Assembly (NCBI GenBank): GCA_002381765.1
Contig: DFXX01000093.1
Span: 1 to 40,281 of the forward strand
Direction: 5' to 3'
Source: Bacteriovoracaceae bacterium UBA4097
Lineage (GTDB): Bacteria > Bdellovibrionota > Bacteriovoracia > Bacteriovoracales > Bacteriovoracaceae
DNA length: 40,281 nt
The notes beneath the pieces were generated by a model. It made no database searches. It saw only the letters and a program-made list of their open reading frames with translations, and was not told the DNA's origin. A program made the translations under genes and the position numbers. Positions 32,895 to 40,281 of this stretch are shown one piece after another. Numbering within the stretch: position 1 is the stretch's first letter; the number at the start of each line of letters is the position of its first letter.

Positions 32895-33923
32895 TTAAAG
32901 TTTTTGACCAATGAAATTAGCGAGATCGATAACGCGATTCGAGAATCCAACTTCATTATCATACCAGCTCACGATCTTAGCAGTGTTGCCAATAACATTG
33001 GTGAGTTTAGAGTCTAAGATTGAAGAATGTGGGTTCCCCATATAGTCGATAGAAACCAGTTCTTCTTCGGTGTAAGCAAGTACACCTTTAAGATTTGTCT
33101 CCGAAGCCTTTTTCATGGCCTGATTGATGGCATCTTTAGTAGCAGGTTTCTCAAGAATGACGGTAAGATCAACCATAGAAACATCTGGAGTTGGAACACG
33201 AACGGCATAGCCATCAAGCTTGCCCTTCATCTCAGGAATAACTTCTCCCAAAGCTTTAGCAGCACCAGTAGAAGTTGGGATCATACTCATAGCTGCAGAT
33301 CTAGCACGACGAAGATCTTCATGAGCATTATCTAGAAGGTTTTGATCCGATGTGTAAGCATGAACTGTTGTCATAAGACCATTAACAATTCCGAAGTTCT
33401 CATGAAGAACTTTAACTACTGGTGCTAGGCAGTTAGTGGTGCAAGAGGCGTTGGAAATGATGTGGTGCTTGCTAGCATCGTATTTATCGGTGTTGATGCC
33501 GATCACGAAAGTTCCATCTAGATCTTTTCCAGGAGCACACATGATTACTTTCTTAACCGAGTCTCTCATATGAAGACCAAGTTTCGCTTTGTCTTTGAAA
33601 ATACCAGTGCAGTCGATCACAACCTCTGTACCAACAGATCCCCAAGGAAGCTCTTCTGGATTTTTCTGATCGAAGAATTTAATTTTTCTGCCGGCGTAAG
33701 TGATTTCGCGTTTTTCTTCATTGAATGAGAAGTCACCCTTTAATTTGCCGTGAAGTGAATCGTACTGAAGAAGGTGAATATAAGGTTTTGGGTTGCCCGG
33801 ATTATTAATCGCCACAACTTCCATATGAGTATCGATACCAGCATCAATTCTATTGAAGTAGGCCCGGAGAATAGTTCTTCCGATACGACCAACACCATTA
33901 ATTCCGATTTTTACATTTTTCAT
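32895..33923 (-). CDS. gapA: Glyceraldehyde-3-phosphate dehydrogenase, type I
   Basis: The NAD-binding Rossmann motif is at the N-terminus (KIGINGVGRIGRTI), the catalytic Cys is in SNASCTTNCLAPV, and the C-terminal WYDNEVGFSNR is intact. I chose the ATG at 33923 (342 residues) with GAGGA upstream; a longer frame to 33950 adds nine residues before this site. First gene of the gapA-pgk-tpiA-secG operon, divergent from the YhaM-like gene. Confidence 0.97.
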   Translation of the reverse strand: MKNVKIGINGVGRIGRTILRAYFNRIDAGIDTHMEVVAINNPGNPKPYIHLLQYDSLHGKLKGDFSFNEEKREITYAGRKIKFFDQKNPEELPWGSVGTEVVIDCTGIFKDKAKLGLHMRDSVKKVIMCAPGKDLDGTFVIGINTDKYDASKHHIISNASCTTNCLAPVVKVLHENFGIVNGLMTTVHAYTSDQNLLDNAHEDLRRARSAAMSMIPTSTGAAKALGEVIPEMKGKLDGYAVRVPTPDVSMVDLTVILEKPATKDAINQAMKKASETNLKGVLAYTEEELVSIDYMGNPHSSILDSKLTNVIGNTAKIVSWYDNEVGFSNRVIDLANFIGQKL

Positions 33924-34081
33924 AAATTCCTCACTAGATAAATACGACAATATAAGGGTTCTAAAACTAAGACTTTATTTGGTTTGAACATACTCTCTTC
34001 ATTCGAATTTGTGTAGCGGATTCCCGCATTTGCGTGTAGCCTGAAATCCTCTTTTTAAGTACTTAACGCACGGGTCCCACC

Positions 34082-35173
34082 ATGACAAAACTTTTTATCT
34101 CTGATTTACAAGGCAAGGAAGAAATCGAATCCATTTTCTTGGTAAAGATCTTCAATACCATGGAAGGCAAGGATGGTAAGAAGTACTTCAATATCATCCT
34201 AACTGATGCATCGGGTGAACTTGAGTCTCGTCTTTGGCAATACTCAGCTGAGGTTGAAAAGAATGTGACTAAAGGTAGCTTTGTTAGAGTGAAGGGGAAA
34301 CTTAATTTTTATCAAGGCCGCAAGCAGTTTATCTTGTCCCAGCTGGAAAAAATATCTCAGGATGAAGTGAATCTGGATGATTTTGTCATGAAGGCAGGGG
34401 AGAACCCAGAGGTCATGTATAAGCGGCTTCTAAATATCGTGGATAATCTCACGGATGTCTATATCAGAGATCTCTTAAGAAATATCATCACCGATGGGGA
34501 GATCGCGCGCAGACTCAAGACCTGGCAAGCTGGTAAGACCATTCATCATGCCTATCAATCAGGTTTACTCGAGCATATTCTCTCTTGTACCGAACTGGCG
34601 CTGGTGCTGTCTAAGCACTATAAGGTTAATGATAATTACGTCGTGGCCGGATGTATCCTACATGATCTTTGTAAGATCTATGAATTAACCGATGGAGTTA
34701 ATGTCGAGTACACTGAAGAAGGAAAGCTGGTGGGTCACTTGGTTAAGGGACTGGAGCTAGTTGATCGCTTCTCTTATAAGATTAAAAACTTCCCTCACTA
34801 CTTAAAGATGCACTTAAAGCACATCCTGCTTTCTCATCATGGTCATTATGAATATGGCTCACCTAAGATTCCGCAAACGTCTGAGGCCTACTTGGTGCAT
34901 TTAATCGATCTCATGGATTCCAAAATGGGGACCTTTGATCTTATCAAGAAGACAGATTCTTCAACTGGCAATTGGTCGGGTTTTGTGAAGCATCTGGATC
35001 GTATAGTTTATAAATCAGATTTACCTTTTTATCCTGAGTATGTCCCTGACTTTACCGAAGAGCGCTCAGCTCCTGCTCCCACACCGGCCCCTCATTCAGT
35101 TAAAAAGACTCAAGGCAGTGAACCCAAGACCAATCTGAGTAAGATGCTGGATGGCTTTAAGGTAGATAAGTAA
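34082..35173 (+). CDS. YhaM-like 3'-5' exonuclease, OB fold plus HD domain
   Basis: The N-terminal ~95 residues form an OB-type nucleic-acid-binding domain (YFNIILTDASGELESRLWQY, then GSFVRVKGKLNFYQGRKQFI). An HD domain follows: HHAYQSGLLEH supplies the first His, CILHDLCKIYEL the HD pair, and LLSHHGHYEYGSP the following His residues. This is the architecture of YhaM (CBF1 family), which trims single-stranded RNA or DNA from the 3' end. A Pro/Ala-rich linker and a short basic tail add about 35 residues at the C-terminus. No good ribosome site is visible before the ATG. Confidence 0.85.
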   Translation: MTKLFISDLQGKEEIESIFLVKIFNTMEGKDGKKYFNIILTDASGELESRLWQYSAEVEKNVTKGSFVRVKGKLNFYQGRKQFILSQLEKISQDEVNLDDFVMKAGENPEVMYKRLLNIVDNLTDVYIRDLLRNIITDGEIARRLKTWQAGKTIHHAYQSGLLEHILSCTELALVLSKHYKVNDNYVVAGCILHDLCKIYELTDGVNVEYTEEGKLVGHLVKGLELVDRFSYKIKNFPHYLKMHLKHILLSHHGHYEYGSPKIPQTSEAYLVHLIDLMDSKMGTFDLIKKTDSSTGNWSGFVKHLDRIVYKSDLPFYPEYVPDFTEERSAPAPTPAPHSVKKTQGSEPKTNLSKMLDGFKVDK

Positions 35174-35329
35174 ATAAGTGTTCTTGGGCTCAATCTCTAA
35201 GTTATCTTAGTAACCTTAACTGAATCTAAAGTTATGACTTCAAGCCTCTAACATTCTTTTACATCTGTTTTGTTGTGAGTTCGATTGAGTTAAAACCGAG
35301 TCTCTAAAAAATTTTTAAATTAGGACTCT

Positions 35330-35581
35330 ATGCATTCTCAATATATCTTTGAAGAAAGAGAACACTGGGATCAATTAAGGAATTCTCGCAATTCATTAAA
35401 GGATCATGATCGATCCGAAATCTTAAAAGTTTATTTTGCCCGTCTGGATGGTCGAACAAATGAAGGGCACGTAGATTCTGAGGATCTCTACCAGCTCGAT
35501 CTCTCTGTATTAAAAGATTACCTTTTGGGTCAATACCCTCCTGATCCTCTTCTGCATAAGATTGTTCATATCATGAATTGA
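35330..35581 (+). CDS. Small hypothetical protein
   Basis: The 83-residue product is charged, mostly helical by composition, and has no signal peptide or recognised domain. TAGGAC before the ATG is a usable ribosome site and the codon use looks like that of its neighbours. Its 3' end overlaps the convergent tatD gene by 11 bases. The upstream 156-base gap holds an AT-rich stretch (TCTAAAAAATTTTTAAATTA) but no promoter I can defend. Could be a lineage-specific gene. Confidence 0.55.
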   Translation: MHSQYIFEEREHWDQLRNSRNSLKDHDRSEILKVYFARLDGRTNEGHVDSEDLYQLDLSVLKDYLLGQYPPDPLLHKIVHIMN

Positions 35582-36344
35582 GCTTGGGAAAACAGTTGAA
35601 AGAGTTTTGCAAGGCCAGGGCCCTCACGACATCAACCTGAAGCCCCTTAAGATCGGCTACTTTTTGAGCAATGAATGGCAGATAGTGAGGAGCATTCTCT
35701 TTACCACGGTGAGGAACGGGAGTAAGAAATGGTGAGTCGGTTTCAAGTAAAATTCTCTCCATAGGTGCTATCTTCACCACTTCTTGAACGTTTTCCGCTT
35801 TCTTAAAAGTAATGATTCCATTAAATCCCAGGTAAAAGCCATCCCCCAAGACCCATTCGGCCAATTCCTTGGTTGAGGTAAAGCTATGGATGACACCTTT
35901 TCTCTTAAGTCTGGAGCTAAAATTCTTGAGAATAGCAATGGTATCGTCATCAGCTTCCCGAGTATGAATCACCACCGGGAGATCATGATCACAGGCCAGT
36001 TGCAGTTGCTTCTCAAAAACTCTTCGCTGCACATCGACGGGAGAGTTATTATAGTGATAATCCAGACCGATTTCCCCCACCGCTACCATCTTCTTCTCAA
36101 CTGAACGCTGCGAGATTTTATTAAATTCTACTTCGCTAGCATCTTTGGCATCATGTGGGTGAATACCTTGAGTGTAGTAGACATTCTCATGCTTTAAAGC
36201 AATCTCTCTCACATTATCCAGGTTTTCTGGAGCTACACCGATGGTGATGATCTTATTTATTTGAGCGGCTTCTGCCTTTTTGAGTAACTCCTCCAAAGGC
36301 TCAGCTTTTAAATAATCGAGATGGCAGTGGGTCTCAATCAGCAT
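35571..36344 (-). CDS. tatD: TatD-family metal-dependent deoxyribonuclease
   Basis: The 257-residue TIM-barrel hydrolase has the metal ligands of the family: THCHLD near the N-terminus, GEIGLDYH, VVIHTREADDD, VIHSF, and LLETDSPFLTP followed by HRGKENAPHYL. TatD proteins cleave DNA with 3'-5' exonuclease activity and have been tied to DNA repair and D-Tyr-tRNA handling. The ATG overlaps the stop of the VKOR-DsbA gene (TAATG). Last gene of the - strand operon that starts with the MinD-like ATPase. Confidence 0.93.
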   Translation of the reverse strand: MLIETHCHLDYLKAEPLEELLKKAEAAQINKIITIGVAPENLDNVREIALKHENVYYTQGIHPHDAKDASEVEFNKISQRSVEKKMVAVGEIGLDYHYNNSPVDVQRRVFEKQLQLACDHDLPVVIHTREADDDTIAILKNFSSRLKRKGVIHSFTSTKELAEWVLGDGFYLGFNGIITFKKAENVQEVVKIAPMERILLETDSPFLTPVPHRGKENAPHYLPFIAQKVADLKGLQVDVVRALALQNSFNCFPKLNS

Positions 36345-37498
36345 TATTTTTGTCCGCTTAAAATATCATCGAAGATCGCGAAGAACTGAGTGCTAGGGAT
36401 AGAGCCTTCAATCTTTTTGCCATTAACGATGATGGTTGGAGTCGATTTTAAATTATACTTAGCTCCTTGATTGATAGAAGTAATAACCTTATTTTTTACT
36501 TCTTCATTTTCAAGGCATCCAGTAAGTTCATATTCTTTTGCGATATCCTTGAGGGCACCCGATCCAAGGCTTGTTTGCTTGGCAAAGATTTCATCATGAA
36601 CTTTATGGAACTTATTCACATCACAAGCGGCCAGCATGGCGCCGTCACAGGCATTCACGTGCATGCGGCCCTTCATGTTAGGATTACATTTAGCATCGAG
36701 GGGATAAAACATATATTGAATGCTAACTTGCTTAGGATAACGTTTGATAAGTTCTGGCAGCTGATCGGACACAACTTTACAGAAAGGACATTCAAAGTCA
36801 GAGAAGACGGTGATACGAATAGGAGAGTCAGCAAAGTTTTCAGTCGCCATATGAATTTTATAAGGAGATTCCTGATCTGGCTCACCCAAGGAAGGAAGTC
36901 TTCTATATTGCTGAACAACACTGGCATTAATTTTACTTTTCTCGTCCTGCTTAGAAGCCGTGTTCTGATACATAAGAAATGAACCTACTACTAGAAAGCC
37001 CATCCAAAGGCCACTGGCCTTTAAATCCGGAGTCCAGCTATTGATGCCTTTTTTCCAAAGGAGAAAGGCGGCAATACCCGATAGGACGTAATAGACAGTA
37101 CAGAAAGGACATAAGCTCCCTAAGACCGCTAAGGAGTATATGAAGAGAATAATGCAACCAATGAAATTATATTTAGAAACGGCACTTGATGTTTTCTCAA
37201 GTGCTAGGCTTGGCATAAGACTAGAGAACAAGAATAGAAGTCCCACCAGGGCTCCAAAAAAAGAGATTGGAATACCGGCAATATTAGAAAGATGTGAGTG
37301 AGTGGCAGCATCGCAATTGAAGAAACTTGAGATATCGCAAAGGCTACCTGCTCCACCTAGACGAGTAGGAAAGAGAGTTTCATAGAAGTGAGTTGTGAGA
37401 TAGATACTCACTCCCACCATAAGTGCGGCATTGATGATAAAAAGAAAATTCAGACCCGTAATCCCACTAAGTGTGAGGTTTTTATTTTTTGATTCCAT
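36344..37498 (-). CDS. VKOR-DsbA fusion, disulfide-bond forming enzyme
   Basis: This single protein makes disulfides in the periplasm. The N-terminal ~180 residues are a vitamin K epoxide reductase domain with about five membrane helices, loop Cys C54 and C62, and the quinone-linked CPFC at 130-133. The C-terminal ~155 residues form a thioredoxin/DsbA-like domain with CPFC at about 237-240 and a STPTIIVNGKKIEG segment carrying the cis-Pro. Several additional Cys occur in the DsbA part. The fusion would pass electrons directly from the DsbA site to quinone. AAAGGA precedes the ATG; five bases separate it from pgeF. Confidence 0.92.
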   Translation of the reverse strand: MESKNKNLTLSGITGLNFLFIINAALMVGVSIYLTTHFYETLFPTRLGGAGSLCDISSFFNCDAATHSHLSNIAGIPISFFGALVGLLFLFSSLMPSLALEKTSSAVSKYNFIGCIILFIYSLAVLGSLCPFCTVYYVLSGIAAFLLWKKGINSWTPDLKASGLWMGFLVVGSFLMYQNTASKQDEKSKINASVVQQYRRLPSLGEPDQESPYKIHMATENFADSPIRITVFSDFECPFCKVVSDQLPELIKRYPKQVSIQYMFYPLDAKCNPNMKGRMHVNACDGAMLAACDVNKFHKVHDEIFAKQTSLGSGALKDIAKEYELTGCLENEEVKNKVITSINQGAKYNLKSTPTIIVNGKKIEGSIPSTQFFAIFDDILSGQK

Positions 37499-37503
37499 TC
37501 AAA

Positions 37504-38112
37504 TTATCCTTTGATATATAGATTCCAGTTTCTTTGAGATGTTTTGTCTCTGCGGTAGCTGTGAAAGTCACAATTACTGGCAGTGCAAATGGGAGTAATT
37601 TCAATCAGAAGAGAGGGGAATAATTCTCTTAACTCACGTTTGGCTTCTTGCTGTAAATTAAAGTAAAGCTTACCTTCTCTTTGAGAGAAGTTTGGGCTGC
37701 CTTTAAAGTGATCTTTAAATTCGGGAGTCACTTCAAAGCAGCAGTCATGGATACTTGGGCCAATTAAAACTCTTTGAGGAACGATCACTTCTATTTCTGA
37801 TCGCTTTAAGATCCCCTCTGCTAGCCCTCTCCATCCGGCATGAAGAAAGATAACACCTTTAGCACCTTCAATAATAATAGGCATGCAATCTGCGGTTTTA
37901 ATTGCCAACGGCTTATTAAATTCTTCCCAGGAAACCATGATCCCATCGGCTTCGCAGGGTAAGGTTTCCAGTGTAGCGATATCGGTGCCATGGACTTGCT
38001 TGACTTGAACGAATTCGAGTTCTGGTTCAATAGTCCAGGTTTCAAATCGTCCCCGGTTGAGATTTTCTATATAGGGAGTAGACATAAAGGTATTGTAACC
38101 TTTATTGGACAT
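37504..38112 (-). CDS. pgeF: Laccase-domain protein PgeF (YfiH/YlmD family)
   Basis: The 202-residue product shows the family's Cys/His active-site motifs: VKQVHGTDI, KTADCMPI, FLHAGWRGL and GPSIHDCCFEV, with a final ASNCDFHSYRRDK. Homologues act as purine nucleoside phosphorylase/adenosine deaminase-like enzymes or remove mis-incorporated L-Ser from peptidoglycan precursors. Start is uncertain: ATG at 38112 overlaps rluD by 11 bases without a ribosome site, while ATG at 38085 has a distant AAAGG. Confidence 0.9.
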   Translation of the reverse strand: MSNKGYNTFMSTPYIENLNRGRFETWTIEPELEFVQVKQVHGTDIATLETLPCEADGIMVSWEEFNKPLAIKTADCMPIIIEGAKGVIFLHAGWRGLAEGILKRSEIEVIVPQRVLIGPSIHDCCFEVTPEFKDHFKGSPNFSQREGKLYFNLQQEAKRELRELFPSLLIEITPICTASNCDFHSYRRDKTSQRNWNLYIKG

Positions 38113-39088
38113 TCGAGAAAGTACCGAGTGCGTCTTGAAAGATCTGAGGTGGGGGAGCGGTAAAGTGAAGATGCTCTTTCGTTATGGGATGAATAAATCC
38201 CAACTCCTTGGCATGCAATAACTGGTATGGATACCCCGTGAGTCTTTGCTTGAGAGCTTCAGGCAGTTTTTTAATATGGGCTTCACCCGCGCCATAGAGG
38301 GGATCGCAGAGCACCGGAGCGTGGAGGATTTGCGCCATATGAACTCTGATTTGATGAGTTCTTCCGGTTTCTAACTTGAGCTCCATGTGGGTCAGAATCC
38401 CATAAGATTTAATGACCTTATAATGAGTAATGGCCTTCTTGCCAACTTTTACATTGGCCGCCATCTTCAAGCGATTACTGGGATGTCTGCCGATACTGGT
38501 ATTGATGGTGCCTGACAGATCTTTGGGTACTCCCAGAACAAGCGCCTCATATTTTCGTTCGATATCATGGGAGGAGAATAACCCTACTAGCCCTTCATGA
38601 GTTGCCTGATCTTTGGCCACCACCATGACCCCTGAAGTTCCCATATCTAAACGATGCACGATGCCCGGTCTTTTTTCTGCACCAATGCCTTTGAGATCAG
38701 GACAATGATAGAGAACGGCGTTGACCAGTGTTCCTGTATAATGACCTGGAGCTGGATGAACTACCAGACCCTGAGGTTTATTGATAATTAACAGATGAGA
38801 ATCTTCAAACAGAATTTCCAAAGGTAAATTTTCTGGAGTCAAGTCTGAGGGAATCGGAGGAGGAACTTCGATTTCGATTACGGTTCCACTGGGTGGCATC
38901 TTATTTAAACTCAGACTTCTTTCAGGGCTGGTGATCTGTTCATCCTCAAAAAGACGCTTTATAGTAGAGCGGGAAAACTGAGGAAGTTTTTGAGTTAAAA
39001 AAACATCCAGACGTTTGAACTCGGTGCGGTCTGAATCCGTTACAGTGAGCTCAAAGTCCTGGGTACTTTCACTAGAGATTTCATCCAT
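38102..39088 (-). CDS. rluD: 23S rRNA pseudouridine synthase, RluD family
   Basis: The enzyme converts specific uridines of the large-subunit rRNA. An N-terminal S4 RNA-binding domain (RLDVFLTQKLPQFSRSTIKR) precedes the catalytic domain, with the catalytic Asp in GIVHRLDMGTSGVMVVAKD. QLLHAKELGFIHPIT near the C-terminus is conserved. The usual HRLDxDTSG reads HRLDMGTSG here, a mild variation. At 328 residues it is normal for RluD/RluC. The start overlaps the upstream stop as TAATG. Confidence 0.93.
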   Translation of the reverse strand: MDEISSESTQDFELTVTDSDRTEFKRLDVFLTQKLPQFSRSTIKRLFEDEQITSPERSLSLNKMPPSGTVIEIEVPPPIPSDLTPENLPLEILFEDSHLLIINKPQGLVVHPAPGHYTGTLVNAVLYHCPDLKGIGAEKRPGIVHRLDMGTSGVMVVAKDQATHEGLVGLFSSHDIERKYEALVLGVPKDLSGTINTSIGRHPSNRLKMAANVKVGKKAITHYKVIKSYGILTHMELKLETGRTHQIRVHMAQILHAPVLCDPLYGAGEAHIKKLPEALKQRLTGYPYQLLHAKELGFIHPITKEHLHFTAPPPQIFQDALGTFSNVQ

Positions 39089-39753
39089 TATACTTGAGAC
39101 TTAAGTTTTTTATAGTGAAGAATAAAGCTCGCCGCTACCAACTCTGGATTAAGCTTCAAAACTTTTGCAAATTGATAGACGTAACCTCGGACATAGACCT
39201 CTGCTGGAAGCTTAGGCAAATCTTCAGTTTCGATTGCATTAATCAGCGTTTTTGAAATTCTGGTCATTTCGGCCATTCTTTCAATGCTCACATTCTTATA
39301 TTCTCGAATCTCTCTTAAAAAGGCTCCGGTGAACTCAGAGCACTCTCTGATCTTTCTATTCATCTCAGAGTCTTCCTCGAATTCAAGAGCAAATTTCTTT
39401 TGAGCAGAAATTTTTGAAACCTTGGCTTCCATCAGGATCGAGCTATAGTCTTCATATTGAACATCGGGGACGATTCTGACTTCGCTATTTTCAGAGGAGG
39501 ACTGATCATTTTTATTAAATCCTCTTACTCTGTCGTACTCTTTTCTTTTTTCAGGAAACCCCAAAACCGAATAGGCTTCTTCTACCTGGTTTAAAATGGC
39601 TTCGCACTCTTCCTTGGTCATAAGGGAGTACAGAGCAACGCTGTCACTTGAATAAGCATTACGGGCCCTCAAGTAGGCCTGCTCAATTTGATTTGGTGAT
39701 GCGCTCATCTCAACGTCTAGAATGTCATAATAGTTTTTTCTTTCAGCATCCAT
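39088..39753 (-). CDS. J-like domain lacking HPD fused to RodZ-type helix-turn-helix
   Basis: Residues ~7-75 match the J domain (NYYDILDVEMSASPNQIEQA, then YSVLGFPEKRKEYDRV), but the essential HPD loop is replaced by a YSSDS segment, so stimulation of DnaK is not expected. Residues ~140-215 are an HTH_25/RodZ-like domain (GAFLREIREYKNVSIERMAE and LPAEVYVRGYVYQFAKVLKL). RodZ has a membrane helix after this domain; none is present here. An acidic linker connects the two parts. AGGA precedes the ATG, nine bases after the MinD-like gene. Probable cytoplasmic DNA-binding or adaptor protein working with that ATPase. Confidence 0.8.
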   Translation of the reverse strand: MDAERKNYYDILDVEMSASPNQIEQAYLRARNAYSSDSVALYSLMTKEECEAILNQVEEAYSVLGFPEKRKEYDRVRGFNKNDQSSSENSEVRIVPDVQYEDYSSILMEAKVSKISAQKKFALEFEEDSEMNRKIRECSEFTGAFLREIREYKNVSIERMAEMTRISKTLINAIETEDLPKLPAEVYVRGYVYQFAKVLKLNPELVAASFILHYKKLKSQV

Positions 39754-39762
39754 AAGCAGTTC

Positions 39763-40281
39763 CTAAGATTCAATCAGACGGTTTACAATGCGATCGAAGT
39801 TATTCACTAGTCTCGAATTGGGATATTCAATGAGAAGAGGCTTTCTTTTGCGCACACTCTGCCAAACCGATTGGTCGTAATCAAGATATCCAGGGAAGGC
39901 CATCTCAATGCCGAAGTATTTTCTACTGATACTCTGAATTGAGTACCCGATATCGATATCTGCTTGGGAGCGCACTTGATTAATAATGAGATTTGGTCGG
40001 AAGTTGGACATCTCGGCTTTAGCTCGTAGGCCAACTTCAGGATTGATTTCTGCAATCTTTTTTATCAGATCTGAGGGAGACAGAAGAGGGCCGGAAGTAA
40101 GCTTGGCATTCATCGACTCATTAATGAGAGATTCGATTTCTGAAACCCCATCGACTAACTTAAGTCTTCTATAGAAGACCGACTTAATAAAGCGATAAGT
40201 ATTTTCAATAGAAGTCGGCTCGGGAAGAACTACTAAAATTCCTTTATCAGCGGTGATAAAGAAATCGATGGTATTCATGGC
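39763..40281 (-). CDS. MinD/FlhG/ParA-like P-loop ATPase, C-terminal part (start outside window)
   Basis: The frame is open to the window edge, and the 171 visible residues fit the C-terminal half of MinD-superfamily proteins. MNTIDFFITADKGILVVLPE continues the DxPxGxGxNTxDFF segment, the family's LIINQVRSQADIDIGYSIQS follows, and GYLDYDQSVWQSVRKRKPLL is the usual end. A helical insertion at about residues 30-85 is typical of the delta/Bdellovibrio versions. Walker A would lie upstream, out of view. FlhG, MinD or another polar-positioning ATPase cannot be separated from this part alone. Confidence 0.85.
   Translation of the reverse strand, partial: AMNTIDFFITADKGILVVLPEPTSIENTYRFIKSVFYRRLKLVDGVSEIESLINESMNAKLTSGPLLSPSDLIKKIAEINPEVGLRAKAEMSNFRPNLIINQVRSQADIDIGYSIQSISRKYFGIEMAFPGYLDYDQSVWQSVRKRKPLLIEYPNSRLVNNFDRIVNRLIES

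Noticed and set aside
34055..34066. TTAAGTACTTAA, perfect 12-bp palindrome before the YhaM-like gene
   Set aside because: AT-rich palindromes of this length are expected several times by chance in 40 kb, and no regulator or second copy supports it.
35203..35216. CTAAG-TTAT-CTTAG hairpin after the YhaM-like gene as a terminator
   Set aside because: Only five AT-rich pairs and no T run follow.

Overview
The window looks like chromosome from a predatory or environmental member of the Bdellovibrionota, most likely the Bacteriovorax/Peredibacter side. This is inferred from the flagellar gene order (flgB-flgC-fliE-fliF-fliG-fliH-fliI-fliJ-motE-like-fliK-flgD-flgE), the mix of conserved and orphan proteins, and a G+C content that looks only a little above 40%. 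No rRNA, tRNA or CRISPR array was seen. Genes are tightly packed, and there is no gene-free stretch longer than about 300 bases.

Region 1 (1-13271, + strand) is a flagellar basal-body, export and hook operon. It is preceded by the 3' part of a sigma-54-activator-like regulator whose AAA+ active site is degenerate. The operon is interrupted at 8098-9131 by an insertion sequence: a transposase on the - strand with imperfect 23-bp terminal inverted repeats. A 165-bp non-autonomous relative (MITE) with the same ends lies after flgE at 13279-13443. In both elements the same end sits one base beyond a TAG stop codon.

Region 2 (13445-19910) holds a small ferredoxin and a PpiD-like folding factor on the - strand. 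Divergent from them is the rod-shape operon mreC-mreD-mrdA-rodA.

Region 3 (19934-28538) is accessory. It has a small secreted protein, a MarR regulator with a 23-bp palindromic operator over a leaderless-looking start, and a rhodanese-like protein without the catalytic Cys. A four-gene - strand operon follows (glutaredoxin, HD phosphohydrolase, unknown secreted protein, multi-spanning membrane protein). Next come a Lys/Ala-rich histone-like protein with an acidic tail, a very large TadG-like protein, and a zinc-ribbon membrane protein. A candidate structured RNA lies between the last two.

Region 4 (28735-35581) has ssb, an HD-GYP c-di-GMP phosphodiesterase, the glycolytic operon gapA-pgk-tpiA-secG (- strand), a YhaM-like OB-HD exonuclease and a small orphan gene.

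Region 5 (35571-40281, - strand) is a tight operon, read from the right: MinD/FlhG-like ATPase (cut by the window edge), a J-like/RodZ-type HTH protein, RluD, PgeF (YfiH), VKOR-DsbA fusion, TatD. Many junctions are TAATG or short overlaps, which suggests translational coupling.

The observations most worth following are the IS/MITE pair with its apparently oriented insertion behind stop codons, the degenerate flagellar regulator, the self-covering MarR operator, and the candidate structured RNA at 28021-28099.
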